A stretch of DNA of 64,000 nucleotides, from positions 104,036-168,035 of the forward strand of contig NZ_JAYKZZ010000022.1 of the NCBI RefSeq assembly GCF_035818675.1, read 5' to 3'. The stretch is from Parapedobacter flavus. Its GTDB lineage: Bacteria; Bacteroidota; Bacteroidia; Sphingobacteriales; Sphingobacteriaceae. Of the stretch, positions 16,712 to 23,787 are shown one piece after another. The notes beneath the pieces were generated by a model. It was given only the letters and a program-made list of their open reading frames with translations, did not search any database and was not told the origin of the DNA. Made by a program: the position numbers and the translations under genes. The stretch's first letter is position 1. The number at the start of each line of letters is the position of its first letter.

Positions 16712-18162
16712 ATATATCCCAATTGATACGCTTGGCTATCGTGTTGCTCGCATTGGGCACCAATGCCGCATGTAATCGGCAGACGGTCGTTCCTGAGTTG
16801 GAGCGACCCGCACGGCCCGATAGCCAGGAAGACCTGTTGAAGGACTCTGTTTATTTCTTTACGCATGGGTTTTATTTATGGCAAGCCGACCTGCCCGATT
16901 GGTTCGGTGATATACGTAACCATACCCAGCAATACAACTCGGCGGATGCCGTGTTGGAGGCGTTGAAAGGATACGCGCTGGACGACGAGGGGAATCCCTA
17001 CGACCGGTTTAGTTTCTTGGATCGTTGGGGCACCGTAGACGCCGAGATACAGCAGGGATATGCCGGTAGCTTTGGATTTGATGTACGGTATAACAACGAC
17101 ACCGACCTCTACGTGAAAAAAGTGGATGCAGGCTCGCCGGCCGACCAGCTCGGTATACGGCGAGGTTGGCAAATCTTGCAGGTAAACGGAACCAGTGACT
17201 TGTCGCTCTCGTCAATGGAGCAGGATAATTTTACCTTTCTTTTCGATGCATTGGATGCCAGTGCGATCAGTTTGGTGCTCCGCAAGCCGGATGGCGAGGA
17301 GGTCGACATGACGTTGAAACGGGGTAATTATCAGTTACAGCCGATTATGAGTCGGCGTATTTACAACGCGGGGAGTAAAAAGGTGGGCTATTTTATGTTT
17401 GATATTTTTGTGTCTACGCTCGATAATCGGGGTAACCCCACGTATGTAAAAGGCCAGCTCGACGAGTTGATGGATCAATTCGAAGCGGAAGGGGTGGAGG
17501 AACTGATCGTGGACCTCCGGTACAATGGGGGCGGTGCGGTGGTTACTGCCGAATACCTTTCGAACCTTCTCGTCCCCGCTGGTGTTGGGCATGGCCTGAT
17601 GTACACCAATAAGGTGAACAGCGGTTTAGATGATTTTCTCCGTAGCTACGGGGTTCAGCTTGACTTTTCGGACGTACATTTCAATAAAGTGAAAAATCTC
17701 CATCTCAACCGGATTTATTTTCTGGTTACGGAGGGGACGGCATCCGCCAGTGAACTGCTCATCAATAACCTGAAACCCCATATCGACGTGAAATTGATCG
17801 GCGAGCATACTACTTACGGTAAACCGGTTGGGTTTTTCAACTGGAACATCCTCGGGGTAGACCTCTATGCCGTCTCGTTTCAGACCTTTAATTCGGCCGG
17901 GCATGGCGATTACTTTTCGGGCATGCCTGTTGACAAAGTAGTTATCGATGATTTGACCAAAGATTTCGGCGATGCCCAGGAAGATATGATTGCCGAAGCA
18001 TTATATTATGCCGAAAATGGTAGCTTCTCGTCGAACGTGCAAAACCGGCAGGCTAATACCCGTACACGTCTATCCGGAAGCCGGTCTGAACAGCTTAACC
18101 GGAGGCTTGACCGGCATGGCCGAAAAGGTATGTTTACTTTCCGTAAACGCGTTACACCGTAA
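16708..18162 (+). CDS. S41 family (C-terminal processing) peptidase lipoprotein with PDZ domain
   Basis: A 484-residue periplasmic or outer-membrane serine peptidase. The signal peptide ends in a lipobox with cysteine C22 (LGTNAAC). A PDZ domain follows at about residues 130-205 (GSPADQLGIRRGWQILQVNG), then the S41 catalytic domain (ELIVDLRYNGGG; catalytic-serine segment TEGTASASELLINNLKP; HTTYGKPVG). S41 enzymes cleave near C-termini of envelope proteins; this Bacteroidetes subgroup has no known substrate. It overlaps the HAD-like gene by four bases and lies upstream of a LacI-type regulator on the same strand. Confidence 0.9.
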   Translation: MNISQLIRLAIVLLALGTNAACNRQTVVPELERPARPDSQEDLLKDSVYFFTHGFYLWQADLPDWFGDIRNHTQQYNSADAVLEALKGYALDDEGNPYDRFSFLDRWGTVDAEIQQGYAGSFGFDVRYNNDTDLYVKKVDAGSPADQLGIRRGWQILQVNGTSDLSLSSMEQDNFTFLFDALDASAISLVLRKPDGEEVDMTLKRGNYQLQPIMSRRIYNAGSKKVGYFMFDIFVSTLDNRGNPTYVKGQLDELMDQFEAEGVEELIVDLRYNGGGAVVTAEYLSNLLVPAGVGHGLMYTNKVNSGLDDFLRSYGVQLDFSDVHFNKVKNLHLNRIYFLVTEGTASASELLINNLKPHIDVKLIGEHTTYGKPVGFFNWNILGVDLYAVSFQTFNSAGHGDYFSGMPVDKVVIDDLTKDFGDAQEDMIAEALYYAENGSFSSNVQNRQANTRTRLSGSRSEQLNRRLDRHGRKGMFTFRKRVTP

Positions 18163-18257
18163 CAGGAACGTTATTCGATTGTATTTTCCTTCTACTAATA
18201 ATTCGTATATTGCAGGCTCCAACAATTGTTGGAACTGACCATAAAAAGGGGAAACTG

Positions 18258-19274
18258 ATGAAGGAAGGGAAGCCTGCAACGATTAAAGAAATTGCAAAGC
18301 GGTTGAAGATCTCGCCATCGACAGTATCGAGGGCACTGAATGATCATCCGAGTATTGGTTTGGTGACAACGATGCGTGTAAAGAAAGTGGCCGAGGAATT
18401 GAATTATGAACCGAACCAGACGGCCATTTTTTTTAAACAACGTAAAACATTTACCATCGGCGTGGTGCTACCACGCTTGTCCGAACCCTTCTTTTCGGCC
18501 GCGATCAGTGAAATTGAAAATGTAGCCAACGGAAAGAGCTACACGGTCATCATGGGGCAGTCGCTCGACGATGCCGACCGTGAACTCCGTATCCTCCAAA
18601 CATTGAAAGCGCACCGGGTGGACGGTGTGCTCATGTCTATCGGTAAGAATACCCGTGATTATGCATTCATTGAACTCCTGGAGGGGGCGGGTATACCTAT
18701 TGTCTTTTTTGATTGTGTACCCGATCTGGAGCATATCAATAAGGTGGTCAGCGACTTGGAAACGGGTATGCTCGAGGCTATTGATGTGTTCGTCTCTTGC
18801 GGGCACCATGCCATATCGCTCATCAACGGTCCGCCTCTTTTACCCGCAAGCATGGAACGCAAGCGGGCTTACCTCAAAGGGCTACGCAAGTCTGATATTC
18901 CGTTTAGGGAGGAGTATATGGTGAATACCGACCTAACTGCTGAGGGTAATGAGGCAGCCATATCGCAATTGTTAGCCTTGCCGGAACGCCCATCGGCCGT
19001 TGTCTCTTTTAATGATTACGTCGCATTGGACGTGATGAAAATCGTTCGTGAGCGGGGGGTAACCCTCAATCAGGATATTCATTTTATCAGCTATGCCAAC
19101 TATCCGCTTTGGACATATATGGAAAACCCACCGATGGCATCCATTGAACAATTTCCGGGAGAACAAGGGAAAAAGGCCGCTGAAACGCTTTTTGAACTGA
19201 TAGACGCCGTGGAACGGCCAGCCCCGGTAAAGGTTACCTTTAAATCGCGGTTGGTTAACCAAAGTAAGCCGTAA
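18258..19274 (+). CDS. LacI-family transcriptional regulator
   Basis: A 338-residue repressor-type protein. The N-terminal helix-turn-helix with hinge is ATIKEIAKRLKISPSTVSRALND (about residues 6-28), followed by the periplasmic-binding-protein-like ligand domain (TFTIGVVLPRLSEPFFS, then HRVDGVLMSIG, and ending PPMASIEQFPGEQGKKAAE). I set the start at ATG 18258, preceded by AAAAGGGG, rather than at an in-frame ATG at 18210. Family members usually sense a sugar and control sugar-use genes. No such genes are adjacent, so targets are unknown. An inverted repeat overlaps its stop codon. Confidence 0.92.
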   Translation: MKEGKPATIKEIAKRLKISPSTVSRALNDHPSIGLVTTMRVKKVAEELNYEPNQTAIFFKQRKTFTIGVVLPRLSEPFFSAAISEIENVANGKSYTVIMGQSLDDADRELRILQTLKAHRVDGVLMSIGKNTRDYAFIELLEGAGIPIVFFDCVPDLEHINKVVSDLETGMLEAIDVFVSCGHHAISLINGPPLLPASMERKRAYLKGLRKSDIPFREEYMVNTDLTAEGNEAAISQLLALPERPSAVVSFNDYVALDVMKIVRERGVTLNQDIHFISYANYPLWTYMENPPMASIEQFPGEQGKKAAETLFELIDAVERPAPVKVTFKSRLVNQSKP

Positions 19275-19299
19275 GTCGTTAAGGAACGTACTTACGGCT
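19267..19299. repeat. 9-bp inverted repeat between convergent genes
   Basis: AGCCGTAAG (19267-19275) and CTTACGGCT (19291-19299) are perfect reverse complements spanning the LacI stop codon. There is no T-run on either side, so it is not a standard terminator. A third related unit (GTACGGCT) follows at 19306-19313. Confidence 0.8.
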
Positions 19300-19318
19300 C
19301 ACGACGTACGGCTAATGC

Positions 19319-20707
19319 CTATAAATGGATTACCTCGCCGTATGCATCGGCGGCAGCTTCCATGATTGCTTCACTCATGGTGGGGTGTGGGTGCACGGTT
19401 TTGATGATTTCGTGTCCGGTAGTTTCGAGCTTACGTGCTACCACTACCTCAGCAATCATCTCCGTTACGTTGGCTCCGATCATGTGCGCGCCGAGGAACT
19501 CGCCATATTTGGCATCGAAAATGACCTTTACAAATCCGTCTTTCGCTCCGGCCGCACTTGCCTTTCCTGAGGCGGAGAAGGGGAACTTACCCACTTTTAC
19601 TTCGTAACCAGCATCTTTGGCCGCCTTTTCGGTATAACCCACCGAGGCTATTTCGGGGGTGCAATACGTACAGCCGGGAATATTGTTGTAATCGATGGGC
19701 GATACATCCTGCCCTTTAATTTTTTCCACGCAGATAATGCCTTCGGCCGATGCGACGTGTGCAAGGGCTTGGCCTTTAACGATATCGCCGATAGCATAAA
19801 CGCCGGCTACGTTGGTCTTGTAGAAGTCGTCTACCACCACGCGACCCTTGTCGGTTTTAACCCCCGTTTCTTCCAAGCCGAGGTTTTCGATATTGGGGGT
19901 AATGCCAACTGCAGATAGGACGGTCTCCGCCTCGATGGTTTCGGTGCCCTTAGCTGTTTTTACCTGTACTTTGCATAACTTGCCCGACGTGTCGACCGAC
20001 TGCACTTCGGCACTGGTGAGGATATTGATGCCTGCTTTTTTGAGGCTACGTTCCAATTGCTTGGATACCTCTTCGTCTTCTACCGGCACTACGCGGTCGA
20101 GGTATTCCACCACGGTAACTTTCGTGCCGATGGCGCTGTAAAAGTAAGCGAACTCAACGCCGATGGCACCGGAGCCGACAACGATGAGGGACTCGGGCTG
20201 CTTTTCGAGGCTCATAGCCTGCCGGTATCCGATGATGCGCTTGCCATCCTGCTTGAGGTTGGGTAGCTCGCGCGACCGCGCCCCGGTGGCCAGTATCGTG
20301 TGCTTAGCGGTGTAGGTCTTGGTATCACCGCCCGAACCTTTGACTTCGACCTGGCCGCTTTTTTTGATTTTGGCGGCACCCATGATCACGTCGATCTTGT
20401 TTTTCTTCATCAGAAACTGGATCCCCTTGCTCATGCCGTCGGCTACACCGCGGCTACGCTTCACGATGGCGCCAAAATCAGCTTCGCCACCATTAACCTT
20501 GATGCCATAATCTGCGGCATGGTTGAGGTACTCAAATACCTGGGCACTTTTGAGTAGCGCTTTTGTAGGGATACAGCCCCAGTTGAGGCAGATGCCCCCA
20601 AGTGATTCCCGTTCTACAATAGCGGTTTTAAATCCAAGTTGGGAAGCCCTGATGGCAGCTACATAACCACCCGGTCCACTTCCGATTACAATGATGTCGT
20701 AGTTCAT
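19319..20707 (-). CDS. lpdA: dihydrolipoyl dehydrogenase (E3), copy 1
   Basis: E3 re-oxidises the dihydrolipoyl groups of the 2-oxoacid dehydrogenase and glycine-cleavage complexes and reduces NAD+. The 462-residue flavoprotein has the FAD-binding GSGPGGYVAA at residues 9-18, the redox-active disulfide C40/C45 in GGICLNWGCIPTK, an NAD-binding VVGSGAIGVEFAY segment and the C-terminal His-Glu pair in HPHPTMSEAI. A second E3 gene lies 3 kb away. The sequences differ enough (LNWGCIPTK here, LNVGCIPSK there) that they probably serve different complexes. Confidence 0.96.
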   Translation of the reverse strand: MNYDIIVIGSGPGGYVAAIRASQLGFKTAIVERESLGGICLNWGCIPTKALLKSAQVFEYLNHAADYGIKVNGGEADFGAIVKRSRGVADGMSKGIQFLMKKNKIDVIMGAAKIKKSGQVEVKGSGGDTKTYTAKHTILATGARSRELPNLKQDGKRIIGYRQAMSLEKQPESLIVVGSGAIGVEFAYFYSAIGTKVTVVEYLDRVVPVEDEEVSKQLERSLKKAGINILTSAEVQSVDTSGKLCKVQVKTAKGTETIEAETVLSAVGITPNIENLGLEETGVKTDKGRVVVDDFYKTNVAGVYAIGDIVKGQALAHVASAEGIICVEKIKGQDVSPIDYNNIPGCTYCTPEIASVGYTEKAAKDAGYEVKVGKFPFSASGKASAAGAKDGFVKVIFDAKYGEFLGAHMIGANVTEMIAEVVVARKLETTGHEIIKTVHPHPTMSEAIMEAAADAYGEVIHL

Positions 20708-20982
20708 ATATCTTAGTTGCTTTCTTGAGATTGATTCACGTTTCTGTTGCTGTTCCGAACATGTACGGTGGCTACAAACTTACGTATTTTTTTAAGAAAA
20801 TCCGCAGCGGGGGTGTACGGGTGCACGACAGATTACCTTCGGTGAGCACTTCGTGGTTTTTCGTTGCCTGTTTGTTTTCAACGGCACTCAAGCTTGCTTC
20901 GCAGGTTCCGTTTTTCCAAGCAGCGGTCCATCGTCTTAGACGAGGCACAGCGCGAAGTCGGTTTCTTCCCCCGGCTAACCCG

Positions 20983-21150
20983 CTACTTTCTTCTGCTATC
21001 TTGCGTGAATCCAAAGGCGCCAAGCATAGGGACTTCGAACTTTCCGAAGTTATCTTCATCGGTGCGCTGGAGTTCCGGCTGGACACCGACGAGCGGGCGC
21101 AGTATCTGAAGTACGTGAAACTCAATGAGGAGCGGACCTCAAAACTAGGT
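20983..21150 (+). pseudogene. remnant of a PD-(D/E)XK (Rpn-type) nuclease family transposase
   Basis: About 54 in-frame codons read LLSSAILRESKGAK, then DFELSEVIFIGALEFRLDTD, then AQYLKYVKLNEE. This pattern matches the middle of Rpn / PD-(D/E)XK transposase-like proteins of Bacteroidetes (typically a tyrosine-serine start, an 'EVYFIGILxF' strand and a 'YLhxVxLxDEE' strand). Both ends are missing and flanking sequence in the same frame does not look coding, so it is a decayed fragment. The rest of 20708-20982 holds the copy-1 E3 promoter region and nothing else I recognise. Confidence 0.6.
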
Positions 21151-21181
21151 TTGGTTTCGCATCAATGTTTCTGTATCTTTA
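21151..21181 (+). promoter_or_regulatory. promoter of the orphan antitoxin gene
   Basis: TTG at 21151-21153, 20 bases, then TATCTTTA at 21174-21181. It is near the consensus and well placed for the gene at 21203. Confidence 0.6.
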
Positions 21182-21187
21182 CCGTTC

Positions 21188-21196
21188 AAAGGAGGT
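21188..21196 (+). promoter_or_regulatory. unusually complete Shine-Dalgarno sequence AAAGGAGGT
   Basis: The nine bases are a full complement of the 16S anti-Shine-Dalgarno end, six bases before the ATG at 21203. Most genes in this window have none, so this stands out and may indicate foreign origin or a need for high translation of the antitoxin. Confidence 0.8.
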
Positions 21197-21202
21197 AAGA
21201 TT

Positions 21203-21430
21203 ATGTCAGTTCAATATATCTCTGATAGTAAGGGCAAGACGACTGGAGTTTTTATACCCGTTAGGGAATGGGAAAAACTCAAAGAAAAGTATGAGGGTCT
21301 TGAAGAAACAGCGGAGGCAATGCCGGAATGGCACAAGCGTATTGTGCGCGATCGTCTTGCTGAATATAAAGCAAATCGCCACATTGCTGTCCCTTTTGAA
21401 GAAGCATTGACAGCTTTGGAAAACGAATGA
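21203..21430 (+). CDS. antitoxin of a RelE/ParE-type toxin-antitoxin pair (orphan)
   Basis: A 75-residue protein (SVQYISDSKGKTTGVFIP, then WEKLKEKYEGLEE, then MPEWHKRIVRDRLAEYK) of a kind common in Bacteroidetes just upstream of RelE/ParE-family toxins. The N-terminal strand-helix part should dimerise and bind DNA, and the C-terminal helix should wrap the toxin. It retains a promoter and a perfect Shine-Dalgarno sequence. Its stop overlaps a downstream ATG (AATGA), exactly as in intact pairs, but the toxin frame ends after nine codons. It may now act as a free anti-toxin or simply be decaying. Confidence 0.7.
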   Translation: MSVQYISDSKGKTTGVFIPVREWEKLKEKYEGLEETAEAMPEWHKRIVRDRLAEYKANRHIAVPFEEALTALENE

Positions 21431-21456
21431 AGCGCTATAAACTAACCAAACGATAA
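21427..21456 (+). pseudogene. truncated toxin gene (nine codons left)
   Basis: ATG overlapping the antitoxin stop opens MKRYKLTKR and then meets TAA. The overlap and the basic beginning match the start of a RelE/ParE toxin. Sequence beyond the stop belongs to an unrelated frame, so the toxin body has been lost. Confidence 0.55.
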
Positions 21457-21650
21457 AAACGTTCGGCAAATCTTCCGGGAGAGTGTTTACAAAGACGGCA
21501 CAGGAAGGTGATTTAATTTTTTATTCAACAAAGGTTGGGGATGACGTAATAGAGTTTGGAGGTAATTTTACGAAGTCAAACGGTACGTCAACCATAAAGA
21601 ATTTTGATATTGATGGTGCCCTGACCAATAAATTAGGTATAAGGGGATAA
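21441..21650 (+). pseudogene. C-terminal fragment of an unidentified protein
   Basis: An open frame of 69 codons with no good start runs TFGKSSGRVFTKTAQEGD, then VGDDVIEFGGNF, and ends TNKLGIRG before TAA at 21648. Composition and position suggest the tail of a larger protein, perhaps a polymorphic toxin or its shell, fused by recombination behind the antitoxin. I do not recognise the family. Confidence 0.4.
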
Positions 21651-21683
21651 AAGAAATCATTACCGATTTTGGGCGTCTAATCC

Positions 21684-21718
21684 AAGCCCGGCCGTCCAAA
21701 CGAGCCGGGCTTTTTTTG
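21684..21718 (+). terminator. intrinsic terminator
   Basis: Perfect 9-bp stem (21684-21692 with 21704-21712), an 11-base loop and a T-run to 21717. It ends transcription from the antitoxin side. Confidence 0.85.
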
Positions 21719-21895
21719 TTACTGTGCATAAGCCTGTTTGGCCCTGCTGTCCCGGATTGACATGTCGATAAAGTAGAAGAGCTTTTCGCGGATGTCCTCG
21801 GGGAATTTCTGCACCTCAAGGACACGGTCGAACGTCCTTGCGTCCAGCTGGTCGTCGGTCTTTCCGGAGAGGTAGTCGAGCGACACGTCGAGTTT
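21719..21895 (-). pseudogene. C-terminal fragment of an XRE-family (HTH) regulator
   Basis: On the minus strand the last 58 codons read KLDVSLDYLSGKTDD, then TFDRVLEVQKFPEDIREKLFYFIDM, then RDSRAKQAYAQ. This is the typical tail of Bacteroidetes helix-turn-helix regulators ('LGVSLDYLVGxTD ... ILxIQKLPExxK'). The DNA-binding N-terminal half is missing; a sequence of different character takes over near 21896. Confidence 0.6.
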
Positions 21896-21998
21896 GCCGC
21901 TATCTTCCTTGCCACCTCGGTGGACGGTAGGGCAGGTGGCCGATATGGAACACTCCCTGAACCTGTATGAAACGGAAGGGTTCAACTCGTATATTTAA

Positions 21999-22415
21999 AG
22001 CCAGATAGGGAGTGCCCACAGGGATGCCATGTTCAGCATGATGGGGCAGTACTGGGGCGGGAAGGGGCCTCGTGTAAGTGCGATTAAATTCCGTAACCTG
22101 CCAATAAAGGGCAAAATCGACCCCGAAAAGGTTCGGTTTAGTCAGGATAACATGCGCGGTAACTTTAAGAATAAAAAGAGTGCGGCCGATTTGACCCCGA
22201 AGCTAAAGAGTGGAGCTGTTTCGCCCGATGCGGTGGGGCCAATACGGATAGTTGAAAAAGATGGGTTGATTTATACACTGGATAATAGACGATTGAAAGC
22301 CTTTCAAGATGCAGGTATCCCTGTTAACTATCAAAAGTTAGATGCAATTCCTCCAAGTGAGCAATTTAAATTTACAACAACAAATCAAGGAGCGTCAATT
22401 GAAATACGCCAATAA
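21999..22415 (+). CDS. orphan ParB-like toxin domain (C-terminal tip of a polymorphic toxin)
   Basis: The conserved part is IDPEKVRFSQDNMRG, then DLTPKLKSGAVSPDAVGPIRI, then YTLDNRRLKAFQDAGIPV. This motif group is found in C-terminal toxin domains of Rhs/polymorphic toxin proteins with a ParB-like nuclease fold. It is only about 130 codons long, where a toxin carrier would have over a thousand. An ATG exists at 22029, but the frame is open back to a TAA at 21996 and continues beyond it, so this looks like the cut-off tip of a larger gene. An immunity gene follows 12 bases later. The family assignment rests on motif memory and the neighbour. Confidence 0.6.
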   Translation, partial: SQIGSAHRDAMFSMMGQYWGGKGPRVSAIKFRNLPIKGKIDPEKVRFSQDNMRGNFKNKKSAADLTPKLKSGAVSPDAVGPIRIVEKDGLIYTLDNRRLKAFQDAGIPVNYQKLDAIPPSEQFKFTTTNQGASIEIRQ

Positions 22416-22427
22416 ATCGTTTTGAAA

Positions 22428-22640
22428 ATGAATATATTTGAGCAAGCCCAAAAAGTCGAGTTCGTTGAGTTTCTGAAATTATTTAAAAGAAATCTTGAAG
22501 AAACTCCAGAAGAATGGGGAAATAATGACTTGGCAAGTTTTATCAAGGGTGTAACAGGTTATTCATTAGATAGTGTACAAGAGGAACTTTCATGGAGGAT
22601 GTTGTCTGAAATTTTATTGGCGGCAAGGGTCTATGAATAG
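22428..22640 (+). CDS. DUF7660-like immunity protein
   Basis: A 70-residue acidic protein: FVEFLKLFKRNLEETPEEWGNNDLASFIKG, then LSWRMLSEILLAARVYE. The pattern 'EWxNxxLxxFL ... W..ladiLlaAriYE' is that of DUF7660, proteins often found next to polymorphic toxins as immunity factors. Start ATG 22428 is preferred over the TTG at 22422. Placement directly after the ParB-like toxin domain supports an immunity role. Whether it still has a toxin to neutralise is unclear. Confidence 0.6.
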   Translation: MNIFEQAQKVEFVEFLKLFKRNLEETPEEWGNNDLASFIKGVTGYSLDSVQEELSWRMLSEILLAARVYE

Positions 22641-22673
22641 CTGGTTTAACATGTAATTACCATATGTGTACTG

Positions 22674-22699
22674 AGTCCCGCCTTTGCGCCGGGCTTTTT
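22674..22699 (+). terminator. terminator after the immunity gene
   Basis: AGTCC (22674-22678) pairs with GGGCT (22691-22695), with further interrupted pairing inside, and a T-run follows. The group II intron fragment begins four bases later. Confidence 0.55.
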
Positions 22700-22702
22700 C
22701 AT

Positions 22703-22955
22703 GTGCGCCTGGCATGGGCGATAACGCTAGGGTGCAAGTCCCGAACACGCTGGCAGTAGCAAGTGTTAGCCCAAGGCAACGGTGTCCACCGTGAGGTGGA
22801 ACCCCGAAGGGCTCATCGAAGATAATCTGAAGGAAGCTGGCGGCAAAGTTCCGGCCTGACGAACAGGGACTGCGTATAAGGCCTATGGAGACCGGATGAG
22901 ATTGCATGACAAATCAAAGTCCGATACTGCACGGGGACTCTGGATGAGCAATAGT
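22703..22955 (+). mobile_element. 5' fragment of a group II intron (domain I)
   Basis: The fragment begins with the group II 5' end GTGCG at 22703 and shows features of the domain I region, including GGGTGCAAGTCCC, AAGGCAACGGTGTCC, GAGGTGGAA, TCTGAAGGAAGC and CTGACGAACAG. No reverse transcriptase reading frame and no domain V hairpin follow. The sequence turns into unrelated DNA around 22955, so it is a truncated, inactive element. It sits immediately after a terminator hairpin, an insertion preference known for the IIC class; the class here is not determined. The remaining 22956-23090 holds only the next gene's upstream region. Confidence 0.75.
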
Positions 22956-23090
22956 TTTTAAATTCCGCTAGTTTACTGAGGCGCTAAGCCCCAGATTCCC
23001 GGATGTATCGTCACATTTCAGTCAAAGGGCGGCAACGCCACAGGCCGGGTCGAATAATTGGCTATCTTGCGCCTCAAAAAATACCAGAGA

Positions 23091-23387
23091 ATGCATACAA
23101 CTAAAAAGACACTTGTGTATTTCCGAAACGTGGCCATCATCGAAGGCATTTCTACCATTATCCTGTTTTTTGTCGCGATGCCACTGAAGTATTTTGCAGG
23201 TATGCCTTTGGCAGTCACTTATGTGGGATGGGCGCACGGTGTGCTTTTCGTTGCCTATGCCGGTCTGCTAGTCCTCTGTTGGACCACCTACAAGTGGAAA
23301 TTCAAGCGCGTGGCTGTGTATTTCATCGCTTCGCTGATCCCCTTTGCTCCCTTTGTCGTAGAGAAGCGACTACGCCATGAGGGTTAG
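23091..23387 (+). CDS. DUF3817 family membrane protein
   Basis: A 98-residue protein with three hydrophobic helices (about residues 10-35, 38-65 and 70-90) and the DUF3817 hallmark VAIIEGISTIILFFVAMPLKY, followed by GWAHGVLFVAYA. The family is widespread in bacteria and has no known function. ATG 23091 was chosen because an in-frame ATG at 23058 would lie within the promoter region (TATCTTGC at about 23062). It is the first clearly intact gene after the accessory pocket and converges on the thioesterase. Confidence 0.8.
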   Translation: MHTTKKTLVYFRNVAIIEGISTIILFFVAMPLKYFAGMPLAVTYVGWAHGVLFVAYAGLLVLCWTTYKWKFKRVAVYFIASLIPFAPFVVEKRLRHEG

Positions 23388-23390
23388 CCG

Positions 23391-23780
23391 TTAGGGCTTA
23401 TTCCCGGCGTATGCGTAGGTAATCTCCGTTTTGCCGTGCGGGGTGGGGTTACCATCTTCATCCAGGTTGACGAACACCAGTTTGTCGATCGTCAGGATGC
23501 TTTTCCGGGTGATTTTATTGCGTACCTCGCAGGTGAGCGTGATGGATGTACGGCCAAACTCCGTGGCGGTGATACCCAGCTCGATGATGTCGCCCTGGCG
23601 GGCCGAACTCACGAAATTGATTTCAGAAATGAATTTGGTGACCACATACGGATTGCCCAGCTGAACAATGGCATATATGACGGCCTCTTCGTCTATCCAT
23701 CGGAGCAGCGTACCACCGAACAGCGACCCGTTCGGGTTCAGGTCTTCGGGTTTAACCCATTTTCGGGTATGGAAATTCAT
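23391..23780 (-). CDS. hotdog-fold acyl-CoA thioesterase
   Basis: A 129-residue single-hotdog protein of the YciA/BFIT-like acyl-CoA thioesterase group. The marker segment NPNGSLFGGTLLRWIDEEA holds the catalytic region, followed by NFVSSARQGDIIELGITATEFG. It hydrolyses acyl-CoA to free acid and CoA; chain-length preference cannot be read. Start ATG 23780 lies seven bases after the stop of lpd copy 2, so the two form an operon. An earlier in-frame ATG at 23864 would sit inside lpd. Confidence 0.88.
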   Translation of the reverse strand: MNFHTRKWVKPEDLNPNGSLFGGTLLRWIDEEAVIYAIVQLGNPYVVTKFISEINFVSSARQGDIIELGITATEFGRTSITLTCEVRNKITRKSILTIDKLVFVNLDEDGNPTPHGKTEITYAYAGNKP

Positions 23781-23787
23781 AAAGTAT

